From NCBI RefSeq assembly GCF_023028105.1, contig NZ_CP095491.1, positions 1,984,001 through 2,048,000 of the forward strand: a stretch of 64,000 nucleotides of DNA, in the 5' to 3' direction. How positions within the stretch are numbered: position 1 is the stretch's first letter; every line of letters begins with the position of its first letter. Under the pieces are notes generated by a model that was not told the origin of the DNA, ran no database searches, and was given only the letters and a program-made list of their open reading frames with translations. The position numbers were made by a program, and so were the translations under genes. Below, one piece after another: positions 28,428 through 36,251 of the stretch. Source of the DNA: Halosolutus gelatinilyticus (GTDB taxonomy: Archaea; Halobacteriota; Halobacteria; Halobacteriales; Natrialbaceae).

Positions 28428-29210
28428 CTATGTTTCGGGTGCGTCGTTCCAGAGGTCAACGTGAAGTCGGGGCGTGTATTGATATCCGTGCTCCAACGCT
28501 ACCTCCGCAGCCAGTTCACGGGTTTTCGACAGTCGTTCACGTGTCGAACCCTCCGGCATCAACAAAATATCTGAATCTCGGATCACCGCATCTGCAGCGT
28601 CCCGGAGCCGGTCAACTAACCGGTTGATCTCGGGTATATCTTCTCTATCTGTAACTACAAATTTTAGCTGGAAATCATAGGCCTCCACCAACTTGCAGAG
28701 AGTGTCTATGTCGATCCGTCGATCATCGTGTCGGGCGGCCCATTCCCCATTTCCCTGCGGGTCCTTTGCTGCAGTCGGAGTACTGCTCGCCAGTTTGGGG
28801 CTGATACTCACTAGATCGATAGAAGTATCGTGATAGATTGTACCGTTGGTTTCGACGGTAGTATGGTAGCCAGCATCGCTAAGGCGGTCTAACAGATTGG
28901 TCGTCTCGTCGTGGAGCAATGGTTCACCGCCGGTCACGACGACGTGGTTTGCTTTCTTATAATCGGTGACACGGTCGATGACAGCATCGACATCGAGCCA
29001 GGCGTGGGTCGGCTCCCAGCTGGTGTGGAACGAGTCACAGAACCAGCACCGGAGATTGCAACCACTCGTCCGGACAAACACGCTCGGCATTCCGGCGATC
29101 TTCCCTTCCCCTTGTAACGAGTAAAACAGTTCATTCACTGGTAGTCCGTCCTTCGTCTCTGCGCCAAGAGAACCCTTCTCAACCGTTGGAACATCTGAAT
29201 TCACCGGCAT
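28428..29210 (-). CDS. queE: 7-carboxy-7-deazaguanine synthase QueE, radical SAM (260 aa)
   Basis: LFYSLQGEGKIAGMPSVFVR followed by CNLRCWFC, the radical-SAM CxxxCxxC of QueE, then HVVVTGGEPLLH and VETNGT. It turns CPH4 into CDG with SAM and Mg2+. ATG at 29210, 4 bp after the queD stop, is chosen; the frame extends upstream into queD. The Cys-containing GCNLRCWFCDSFHTSWEP stretch is intact, so the enzyme should be active. Coupled to queD and queC. Confidence 0.92.
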   Translation of the reverse strand: MPVNSDVPTVEKGSLGAETKDGLPVNELFYSLQGEGKIAGMPSVFVRTSGCNLRCWFCDSFHTSWEPTHAWLDVDAVIDRVTDYKKANHVVVTGGEPLLHDETTNLLDRLSDAGYHTTVETNGTIYHDTSIDLVSISPKLASSTPTAAKDPQGNGEWAARHDDRRIDIDTLCKLVEAYDFQLKFVVTDREDIPEINRLVDRLRDAADAVIRDSDILLMPEGSTRERLSKTRELAAEVALEHGYQYTPRLHVDLWNDAPET

Positions 29211-29214
29211 TGCT

Positions 29215-29682
29215 CTATAGAGCTCCTCCGGCAGCGAGCTCACCGGTCTCTCGAACCTCAACTTCAACATTACTGACCGTTTCCGGCAATGTTTCCTTCA
29301 GCCGTCGTTCAAGAACGATCCCCATCACTTCGGCTGTCGGGGGCTGGTTGAGCACGATTAGGGCATCGCCGTCGCCGCTGGCCTCAAAAGCCTCAATCAG
29401 TGGATCGCCCTTCTCCACGAGAAATCGGTGATCCCACTCGGATAATACAGAAGTGACGTCTCCCTTATCGATGACCCACCCTTCGCTGGTCAGGGTGCCA
29501 GTTATCGAGACGCTGATTTTGTAGTTATGCCCATGGGGACGGCTGCACTTGCCGTCATGGTGTAGAATCCGGTGCCCTGTACTCAAACGAATCGGCCGGT
29601 CACGTCCGACGTGTAAGGTTCTCTCAGCCTCGGAGATATCCTCTGATGTGGGGGAATACTCTCCAGATAGGTTTTGAGCCAT
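29215..29682 (-). CDS. queD: 6-carboxy-tetrahydropterin synthase QueD (155 aa)
   Basis: PTPS-family zinc and catalytic residues: STGHRILHHDGKCSRPHGHN (His, catalytic Cys, HGH) and WDHRFLVEKGDP, PPTAEVMG. It makes CPH4 from 7,8-dihydroneopterin triphosphate. The ~25-residue N-terminal extension before the fold is unusual but keeps an ATG start. First gene of queD-queE-queC, with a 143-bp divergent region shared with the TGT-ArcS gene. No GTP cyclohydrolase lies in the window; it is presumably elsewhere. Confidence 0.9.
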   Translation of the reverse strand: MAQNLSGEYSPTSEDISEAERTLHVGRDRPIRLSTGHRILHHDGKCSRPHGHNYKISVSITGTLTSEGWVIDKGDVTSVLSEWDHRFLVEKGDPLIEAFEASGDGDALIVLNQPPTAEVMGIVLERRLKETLPETVSNVEVEVRETGELAAGGAL

Positions 29683-29825
29683 ACTGTGGTATTATTTGTG
29701 GCATACTTAACTTTGAACCACTCGCCGAAAGTTATAGTGACTCCGGGAATGGGTTGGAGATATGATGATTTTGAGAACGAGAAGTTAATTGAGGGCAACG
29801 ATAGAGTTACTACACAGGTCATTTG
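29683..29825. promoter_or_regulatory. Divergent promoter region between queD and the TGT-ArcS operon
   Basis: AT-rich 143-bp gap between two divergent operons of one pathway, with several TATA-like stretches (for example ATTATTTG near 29691-29698). It likely allows joint control of precursor synthesis and base insertion. No perfect inverted repeat of 8 bp or more was noticed. Confidence 0.45.
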
Positions 29826-31721
29826 ATGTCGGCATTCAGGACTCTTGGAAAGGCTTCATACGGCCGCCGAGGCGAAATAGACACGCCCGCCGGCTATATC
29901 CAGACGCCCGAGCTTCTACCTGTAGTAAATTTGATCGGAGGGACGACAACAGAATCCGGTGGTATCTGGCGGTATACCCGTCGCCACCTCTTCGAGAGCG
30001 ACAGCGTCCAGGGGATTATGTTTCAAGCGATGTCGTTTCTCGACTACAATCTCACCCCCGAGAATTTGGAGGAGTGGCGTGAGAAGCCGCTCAAACAGCA
30101 TTTCGAGGAGAGTGACGTTGAACCCGGGTTTGATCAGCCGCTATTCATCGACTCGGGCGGATTTAAGCTGATGAACTCGACGAAGTTCGGACAAACGCCT
30201 GGCGAAGGCGGTAGTGAGAACGACTGGGATATCTACACGAATCCAGAGAGCATCTTGGACTTGCAGCTTGACTACGGCGCGGATATCATTGCCACGTTGG
30301 ACTTTCCGATTCCACAGAACCTGAATAAGGAAGAAACCACTGAACGGATGGAGAAGAGTATCGATAACGCGGTTGAAACTCTCCGGTTGCTCGACGAACG
30401 CGAGCTGGAGGAGACGCCGTCTATGTATGTGGCCATACACGGCCACAACTACGAGGATGTCAACTGGTATGTCAGTCAATTTCTGGACCGCGCCGATGAA
30501 CTTGATGAGGCCTTCGAGGGGTTCGCCCTGGGTTCACTTGTTCCCCTCAGCAGCTCTCCAGATACCTTGGTCGATATCGTTCAAGGGGCAAGAGACGCGA
30601 TACCCGAGGACCGTTACGACGAAATCGCATTCCACGTCTTCGGCATAAGTGGAAGGCTCTGTCCTCTACTATCTCTCCTCGGGGTAGATACGTTCGATTC
30701 GAGAAGCTATCAGTACGCAGCCCGGAACAAGAAGTTCATCCACCCCAACACCTGGCAACGGATTAGTCTTGATCAGATTGATGACTGGGATGATTGGCCC
30801 TGTGACTGTCAGGCCTGTCAGAACATCCACTTAGACGATATGCGGCACGCCTTGCTAGAATCCGAGGTCAGTAACAAGCCCATCGAAGGCGAACACGGGA
30901 CTCATTTCAAGAGCGAATACTACGCACAGATAGCTCATCACAACTTCGAACTGTACAGCCGCCAGATGCAACAAGTTCGTGATGCCATTGACGAGGGGCA
31001 TTTACTCGAACGTGTTGCTAACTTCGCACAGGGAAAGAATATCGTAGAGAAAGCGCTGAAGCGGGCTCAGCTACACAACCCAGAACTCCGCGAACAACTT
31101 GCAGACATCGGTTACGAAGGGTTAGTTGCCGGACCGGATGACGAGACGTTCCAGACCAAGCTATCTAGCTTCCTCGAAGGAGTCGAGGACACGACACGGA
31201 AGAAACGGACCATCTCGTTGAAGCACGGGCCAAACGACTTCGATATCCTCCAGCGCGACGAGTATCAGCCGCCGAGCGAGGCAGATGTACTACTGATTCT
31301 ACCCTGTAGTCAGGAGAAGCCGTATTCGAAGTCACGGACACATCAGGCTGTCCTCTCCCGTCTTGAGGACTACCGTGAGCGATATCATAAGGTGTCCATC
31401 TCAGGGCTATACGGGCCGGTACCTGAGGACTTCGAAGAGGCTAACCCGGTGATGAGCTACGAGTATGTATTGACGACTGCCGATGACGACCAAGTTGAAC
31501 TTGTTGCGAACCGACTTGCTCGTTACCTGAACCGGTACGGTGAGCAATTTGACCAAATTATAGCCTACACCACGAACAAAGCCTACCGACGTGCTATCGA
31601 TACGGCGTTCAACCGGTATGGCCGCGGTGAAATATACCCATCTGATCCGCGAGCTCTTCAGTTGACCGAGCATTTCCGCAGTGAAAATATCGACGAGCTC
31701 GTTGGTCGGTTTACCAGTTGA
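29826..31721 (+). CDS. TGT-like (DpdA-type) protein carrying an ArcS signature (631 aa)
   Basis: Residues ~1-400 are TGT-like: LFIDSGGFKLM, IIATLDFPIP, FALGSLVPLSS, FHVFGISG, the nucleophile region GVDTFDSRSYQYAARNK (~286-302) and a zinc site CxCxxC at 326/328/331 with HH downstream. The C-terminal domain has PCSQEKPYSKSRTH (~493-506), matching the published archaeosine-synthase motif PC-X3-KPY-X2-S-X2-H. No PUA tail is evident. ArcS itself is a TGT paralogue, so this may be a DNA-directed ArcS that inserts preQ0 and/or converts it to archaeosine. It heads the modification operon. ATG 29826 is preferred to TTG 29823. DNA rather than tRNA as substrate is inferred from the Dpd-like neighbours. 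Confidence 0.8.
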   Translation: MSAFRTLGKASYGRRGEIDTPAGYIQTPELLPVVNLIGGTTTESGGIWRYTRRHLFESDSVQGIMFQAMSFLDYNLTPENLEEWREKPLKQHFEESDVEPGFDQPLFIDSGGFKLMNSTKFGQTPGEGGSENDWDIYTNPESILDLQLDYGADIIATLDFPIPQNLNKEETTERMEKSIDNAVETLRLLDERELEETPSMYVAIHGHNYEDVNWYVSQFLDRADELDEAFEGFALGSLVPLSSSPDTLVDIVQGARDAIPEDRYDEIAFHVFGISGRLCPLLSLLGVDTFDSRSYQYAARNKKFIHPNTWQRISLDQIDDWDDWPCDCQACQNIHLDDMRHALLESEVSNKPIEGEHGTHFKSEYYAQIAHHNFELYSRQMQQVRDAIDEGHLLERVANFAQGKNIVEKALKRAQLHNPELREQLADIGYEGLVAGPDDETFQTKLSSFLEGVEDTTRKKRTISLKHGPNDFDILQRDEYQPPSEADVLLILPCSQEKPYSKSRTHQAVLSRLEDYRERYHKVSISGLYGPVPEDFEEANPVMSYEYVLTTADDDQVELVANRLARYLNRYGEQFDQIIAYTTNKAYRRAIDTAFNRYGRGEIYPSDPRALQLTEHFRSENIDELVGRFTS

Positions 31722-31786
31722 CGGTAACGCGTAACCAGCCAGCCTTCAGACATCTAGTGGTTATCCCCAAGAACTAAGGTCTCCTC

Positions 31787-32266
31787 ATGCGATCAGCAGA
31801 GTATATGACGTCGTTATTAGTCCAATCGTGTTCTGCAACGAAGGAACAGGTGGATACACCGGTTCCTGCTCTCGATTTGTACGATGGATACTTCTTCAGG
31901 ATTATAAAGAAGGCATTGCGCACGGGTCGATTTCAGTCTGGAATTGACATTATGATTATATCTGCGGAACACGGAGTTGTAGAACCTGATCAGGAAATCG
32001 AATATTATGACCGTCGGATGGACACAGAACGTGCTGACAAATTGAATGACCAAGTCGTCAGCGCTATTGCTAGGAAAGTCACTACTAACGGGTATGACAA
32101 GGTATGGATCAATCTTGGAAAGGACTATCTTCCCGCTATTGATGGGGTTGAATCTGCCGTTGATGTACCCGTTGACTATATCGAAGGTACCGGTATCGGA
32201 ATGAAGGGAAAGCGGCTGAAGCACTTGGTTTCCAGCGGCCGTTCCATTCCAGTGCACGGTGACTGA
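31787..32266 (+). CDS. DUF6884-like protein (159 aa)
   Basis: LLVQSCSATKEQ, then VPALDLYDGYFFRIIKKALR and IMIISAEHGVVEPDQEIEYYD: the DUF6884 pattern (SC..TK...A.DLY.s.lFr; lSA.HGl..p...i..Yd). The Cys-Ser-x-x-Lys resembles the PCSxxKP of ArcS, so the fold may be related. DUF6884 domains occur near 7-deazaguanine DNA-modification genes in phages. It is 65 bp after the TGT-ArcS gene and overlaps or abuts the second TGT gene. It may supply the base-modifying or nucleotide-binding function. ATG 31787; 31805 possible. Confidence 0.7.
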   Translation: MRSAEYMTSLLVQSCSATKEQVDTPVPALDLYDGYFFRIIKKALRTGRFQSGIDIMIISAEHGVVEPDQEIEYYDRRMDTERADKLNDQVVSAIARKVTTNGYDKVWINLGKDYLPAIDGVESAVDVPVDYIEGTGIGMKGKRLKHLVSSGRSIPVHGD

Positions 32267-32270
32267 CAGT

Positions 32271-33518
32271 ATGGTCTCATTCGATGTTGTTGCGGAGGCA
32301 GGCGAGGCACGACGTGGTCAGCTCCAGATTAACGACCGTACTCTGGAAACCCCGCACCTGTTCCCGGTGATCAACTTCTACGGCGGTGGTAACGAGGGCG
32401 CACTATTTGGTGGCGGTGTCCACCGTACGATCAAGGAGTTCCTTGCCCACGACAACGAAGTAACCGGTGGTGAAGACTATAGCGACCTCTTCAACGGTGT
32501 GATGACTTCGATTTCCTCCCTAGCAGACTACGGCATTCGGGAAAAGAAGCTGGAATGGTATCTCGACAACGAGATCCGCGAGTGGGAATGTTTCAGCGAC
32601 TATGACGGGATGATCTTCGCAGACTCCGGCGGCTACAAAATCCTGAAGCAAGGTGGCCTAGAAGGTGAGGACTTCGAGAAGGACATCGACCAGGATAAGG
32701 CGCTAGACATCCAGTTAGATCTTGGACCAGACATCGTGGTCAACCTGGACCACCCAATCCATCCGGATGACGAGTTCGAGGAGCGGATCGAGAAGATGGA
32801 GCAGACCGCCGTCAACGCTGCCCGATTCGCGGAGCGTCGTGACGAAGTCGACGGTGCCTGCTACCTCACAGTACATGGCTACTATGAAGCGATGCTCGAA
32901 CGATCCTTCGACCTCATTGAAGACGAACTCGCAGAACCAGTCCCTGAAGCTTTCGACGGAATCGCGCTCGGTAGCCTCGTCCCACGGAAAGATAACGTCG
33001 AAGTTCTCGTCGAAGCAGTATCTGACTGTAAACGGGAGATGCAACAGCGAGGTTATGAAGATCTCCCTCTACACGTATTAGGGATCTCAGGGAACGCAAT
33101 GCCGTTGCTCGTCGCTGTTGGGGCTGATACCTTCGATTCTGCCTCCTATCTGCACCAAGCGATCAACGGGAAGTATTGCGTCAACCTGTTTGAGACAGTT
33201 CCGATTGATGATGCGAACTTCGATGCCTGTGAATGCCGCGTCTGTAACGACGATTTCCACCGAGCACGGATGCGAAACGAGATGGACGACCTATATCAGA
33301 AGGATATCCTCGGCTCGGTGGCTGCGCACAATCTTGCGGTTCAACAACGGGAACTTCGCAAATTCCGTCAATTGATCGCCGAAGGCGACAAGGAACGGGT
33401 CGCGGAGTACTTGGAGGAGGCTGTGAAGGACCAGAAAGGTTTCCGCAAGTTCGCTTACCAGCTAATCAACGAACGGATTAACCCGTACTTCGAGGAAACA
33501 GACACAACCTATGCATAA
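32271..33518 (+). CDS. Second TGT/DpdA-like transglycosylase (415 aa)
   Basis: Starts like its operon paralogue and keeps the TGT elements: MIFADSGGYKIL, DIVVNLDHPIHPDD, GIALGSLVPRKDN, LHVLGISGNAMP, GADTFDSASYLHQAING (catalytic Asp region, ~286-290), and a zinc site CECRVC (~320-325) with a downstream His (VAAHNLAVQ). No PUA or ArcS domain. DpdA proteins exchange guanine in DNA for preQ0; two paralogues in one operon suggest a heterodimer or one catalytic and one modifying partner. ATG at 32271 aligns with the paralogue's start; a GTG at 32259 overlaps the previous gene. Overlaps the ATPase gene by 8 bp. Confidence 0.82.
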   Translation: MVSFDVVAEAGEARRGQLQINDRTLETPHLFPVINFYGGGNEGALFGGGVHRTIKEFLAHDNEVTGGEDYSDLFNGVMTSISSLADYGIREKKLEWYLDNEIREWECFSDYDGMIFADSGGYKILKQGGLEGEDFEKDIDQDKALDIQLDLGPDIVVNLDHPIHPDDEFEERIEKMEQTAVNAARFAERRDEVDGACYLTVHGYYEAMLERSFDLIEDELAEPVPEAFDGIALGSLVPRKDNVEVLVEAVSDCKREMQQRGYEDLPLHVLGISGNAMPLLVAVGADTFDSASYLHQAINGKYCVNLFETVPIDDANFDACECRVCNDDFHRARMRNEMDDLYQKDILGSVAAHNLAVQQRELRKFRQLIAEGDKERVAEYLEEAVKDQKGFRKFAYQLINERINPYFEETDTTYA

Positions 33519-35040
33519 GACACCACAAGTCAACGAAGTCAACGAGTTCATCGAGATAGCGAGCGACTTCGAGGACCCGTTGGAAGTTATCAGAGAAGCA
33601 CTATCCAATTCCTACGACGCAGGCGCGACGCAGGTCGATATCAGTATCGAGCAGGATGCCGAGGGACGGAACACTCTCATCATCAAGGATGATGGCCATG
33701 GAATGGATGAAGACGACCTGTCGTCGTTCTTTGACCTCGGGAACTCCAACAAGGACGACGCAATCGGATACAAGGGCCACGGTACCAAGATCTACTACAA
33801 AAGCGACAAGATTCGGGTTGAGACAGTCACAGATGGGACGCGGATTGAGTCGGTGATGGACCAGCCGTGGGCGAAACTGAACAACCGTGAACTACCCACG
33901 TACTCCATCGAAGAGACGGAGAGCGACGAACCGTCCCGAACCCGAATCGAAGTACATGGGTTCCGTGCTGGTCAGGGTTTCGACCCACGACAGCTTACCT
34001 ACAACAAGATTGAGCACTACATCAAATGGAAGACGATCGGCGGCTCCACCGCGTGGCACTTCGGCGACGACTTCCACGAGATGGACATCAACGTTGAGTT
34101 GTCGCCGACAATCGACGATACCCAGGATCAGATTGAGACCGACAACCGCCTACAGTTCCCGCCCGAAAACCGGCATCCAGAGGGCGAGTTCGTTGCGGAA
34201 GAAATGTGCAAGCATTACCCGCCCCGTGAGCTGACCGTCACCCTTGACGATGGCCGCGAATTAACGATCGAAGTCGTGGGGATGGTCGGTGGAAAGGAAG
34301 CACGGAATAAGCTGCCGACCTATGGTAAGCACTCAGCACAGTTCGGTATCTGGCTGGCGAAAGATCACATCAAGGTCGAACGCTACAACGATGCGATCGG
34401 AGCAGACAACGAGTTCTTCCACTTCTTCTTCATCGCAAACTGCCAAGACCTCGAACTCTCTGCCAACCGGGAGAAGATTCGAAACAAGTCCGGCGACGTC
34501 TACCAGGCCATCACTGATGAACTGAACCGATACATGACCAAAGTGTGCCAAGATTCCTGGTACCGGAACTATATCGAACGTCGCAAGCTGGAGAACAAGC
34601 AACGCAGCATCCAGTCGCAGGGAAGCTCACTCGAAGAACGCCTCCAGCATACCAAAGACCAAGGTGGACTCTCCCCGTCGAATCCGGCAGAGGTCATCGC
34701 AGCATTAGAACGGTACAGCGCTAATGGATCACCAGAGACCCTTGAGATAGCGGACTTCCGATTGGACGAAGAGGTTAATGCTATCGTTGACACCGATGAG
34801 GGATACAAGAACGCAGCACTACAGGCCAAGCTCAGTGATTTCTTCGAAAATGAGACTCCGCTGACTCACATCGACCGGTTCATATGCTGGAAGCTCGGCG
34901 ATCGGGACGCTTTGACCAAAATTGAGCGGACCTCCTATCTCGGTAAACCCATCCGCTTTGATTTCAGCAATAACGAGGTGACGTATGGGGATGAGAATAA
35001 GAAAACGATCCCTGTTCTCGAATTAGCAGACAAAGTGTAA
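33511..35040 (+). CDS. GHKL (Hsp90/MORC-like) ATPase (509 aa)
   Basis: Bergerat-fold motifs: EALSNSYDAGATQVDI (N box), IKDDGHGMDEDDL (G1) and IGYKGHGTKIYY (G2), all in the first ~100 residues, followed by a transducer-like domain and a helical C-terminus. Such ATPases (MutL, topo VI B, MORC) clamp onto DNA. It overlaps the second TGT gene by 8 bp and closes the operon. Bacterial DpdA needs the ATPase DpdB; no DpdB-like gene is seen here, so this protein may play that part. This substitution is a hypothesis. Confidence 0.8.
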   Translation: MHKTPQVNEVNEFIEIASDFEDPLEVIREALSNSYDAGATQVDISIEQDAEGRNTLIIKDDGHGMDEDDLSSFFDLGNSNKDDAIGYKGHGTKIYYKSDKIRVETVTDGTRIESVMDQPWAKLNNRELPTYSIEETESDEPSRTRIEVHGFRAGQGFDPRQLTYNKIEHYIKWKTIGGSTAWHFGDDFHEMDINVELSPTIDDTQDQIETDNRLQFPPENRHPEGEFVAEEMCKHYPPRELTVTLDDGRELTIEVVGMVGGKEARNKLPTYGKHSAQFGIWLAKDHIKVERYNDAIGADNEFFHFFFIANCQDLELSANREKIRNKSGDVYQAITDELNRYMTKVCQDSWYRNYIERRKLENKQRSIQSQGSSLEERLQHTKDQGGLSPSNPAEVIAALERYSANGSPETLEIADFRLDEEVNAIVDTDEGYKNAALQAKLSDFFENETPLTHIDRFICWKLGDRDALTKIERTSYLGKPIRFDFSNNEVTYGDENKKTIPVLELADKV

Positions 35041-35222
35041 CTATCGTGTGCAGGGTGCCATAGAACACAGCAAAGCCTGTACTTTAAATAATAAAGTGTG
35101 AACTTTACAGAAATGAGGGCTGGGAGGGGTGAATGAGTCGTATGACTCCTTCGAACATTCGATGCGATGATAGAGGCATTATCGAATAGATAGAGGACTT
35201 ATTTTTGAAAACAGATAAGGGA
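35041..35222. terminator. Convergent gap with hairpins (possible terminator)
   Basis: Two perfect inverted repeats: ACTTTA-N5-TAAAGT (35081-35097) and GAGTC-N4-GACTC (35135-35148), between the end of the ATPase operon and the end of the opposing regulator gene. Probably transcription-end structures. Confidence 0.3.
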
Positions 35223-35456
35223 TCAATCATCTTCGAGACGTGTCCACAGGAGAGTGTTCCCTACTTTTCGTGACGAAACTAATCCATCTTTTTCCATCTG
35301 CTGGAGTCGCTTATATGCTGTGTCATGGGCACAACCTACATAATCGGCAATATCGCCCGTCCCTGCCATCCCTTCTTTGTCACTGATGGCATTAAGAAAA
35401 TCTTCAGTAGAGTACTCGCCGGTATACCGGCCAGAATCTTCGTCGCGGTCGGGCAT
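35223..35456 (-). CDS. Small winged-helix regulator beside HRAMP operon (77 aa)
   Basis: EDFLNAISDKEGMAGTGDIADYVGCAHDTAYKRLQQMEKDGLVSSRKVGNTLLWT is a clear ArsR/MarR-like winged helix with its wing (RKVGNTLLW). Divergent from the HRAMP operon with 183 bp between, holding two perfect inverted repeats. It is probably the repressor of that operon and of itself. Confidence 0.8.
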   Translation of the reverse strand: MPDRDEDSGRYTGEYSTEDFLNAISDKEGMAGTGDIADYVGCAHDTAYKRLQQMEKDGLVSSRKVGNTLLWTRLEDD

Positions 35457-35477
35457 TACTCAACCGTTCAGTTCCAT

Positions 35478-35505
35478 TCTGATTAGTCCTAACGGTCTAA
35501 TCAGA
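35478..35505. promoter_or_regulatory. Perfect inverted repeat (operator candidate 1)
   Basis: TCTGATTAG, 10 bases, CTAATCAGA: 9-bp perfect arms, 22-50 bases upstream of the regulator start. Size and location fit a dimeric winged-helix repressor site. Confidence 0.5.
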
Positions 35506-35507
35506 GA

Positions 35508-35557
35508 CCATTATGAGACCTCCGAAAGGTATTTACCAATAGGATAACTCATAATGG
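35508..35557. promoter_or_regulatory. Perfect inverted repeat flanking a TATA-like region (operator candidate 2)
   Basis: CCATTATGAG, 30 bases, CTCATAATGG: 10-bp perfect arms. The spacer contains GGTATTTACC, which itself has complementary ends and may include the TATA box. Two protein dimers bound at the arms could loop or mask the promoter. Confidence 0.5.
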
Positions 35558-35566
35558 ATGTGGACA

Positions 35567-35639
35567 CCGGCCCCTCGGGGCGTTAAGATCATCAGGAATG
35601 CCTGGGTGCTGAGACACCCGGGCCGGGTTCCCCACAGAC
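35567..35639 (+). ncRNA. Hairpin-rich leader of the HRAMP operon
   Basis: GCCCCTCGGGGC (35570-35581) and CCTGGGTGctgagaCACCCGGG (35601-35622) form strong local hairpins. CCGGCCC (35567-35573) can alternatively pair with GGGCCGG (35620-35626). This is a 5' leader or a separate small RNA just before the first HRAMP gene. HRAMP loci have no CRISPR array, so any RNA here merits notice, but a guide role is speculation. Confidence 0.3.
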
Positions 35640-36251
35640 GTGAGCGAACCCATGAGAGAATCAAAGCTACCTGCTCAAGAAGCTATCGACCAAGGATTAA
35701 TTGAAGATGTAAAACAACTGAATAAAATTGTGCTCGGGGAAGGGGCCGCGGTTTGTGAAGCCTGCGGTGAGGAACTGCAGGAAGGCGCACCGGTCGTCGT
35801 GTTCGCCTTCCGGCCGGTCGATCAACCGGCCTTCGAGATTGGGCACGTGAAATGTACTGAGTGTCGGGATGAGCCGTCGGAGTTCTTTACGCTTGGTGTG
35901 CGCGAGATCGTGCTGGAGGGTCGTGTCGGTACGTGTACTGATCCGACGACCCAGTCGTCGTGGCCTGTTCTGCTGGCCCCGAAGCCGCGCGCTGTGAGTA
36001 CGGCAGATGCAACCTCGGTACAACCCCTACCGGGTGTGGCGTGGTTCCGCCGCCCGGTTGCGCGTAGTGAGACATTCGTTGCTGCGGATTGTGAGTCGGC
36101 GTGTAAGCCGTGGCAGCGTGCGGTGGTGCGGGCTGACGGATCGAACCGCGATGGCGCGTCTGATCGGGAAGCTGGTTCGACGAGTGATGACGCGATTGAA
36201 GCGACTGCTCCACACACTGCTGACGGCGGGCGTCAGGGAGGAGCTCGGTGA
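35640..36251 (+). CDS. HRAMP operon zinc-finger protein, Csf1-like in layout (203 aa)
   Basis: Residues ~34-77 hold a CEACGEEL...CTEC treble-clef-like zinc finger (CxxC, 36 residues, CxxC). The C-terminal ~110 residues are Ala/Arg/Asp-rich and low in structure, ending in a DGGRQGGAR tail. A zinc-finger protein before a Cas7-like gene recalls Csf1 of type IV systems; orthology is not shown. GTG at 35640, with ATG at 35652 as alternative. Its stop overlaps the next start (GTGA). Confidence 0.6.
   Translation: MSEPMRESKLPAQEAIDQGLIEDVKQLNKIVLGEGAAVCEACGEELQEGAPVVVFAFRPVDQPAFEIGHVKCTECRDEPSEFFTLGVREIVLEGRVGTCTDPTTQSSWPVLLAPKPRAVSTADATSVQPLPGVAWFRRPVARSETFVAADCESACKPWQRAVVRADGSNRDGASDREAGSTSDDAIEATAPHTADGGRQGGAR

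Noticed and set aside
12539-35040. A classic restriction-modification system
   Set aside because: No DNA methyltransferase motif (for example DPPY/NPPY with a SAM loop) was found in the island; the modification genes are 7-deazaguanine type.
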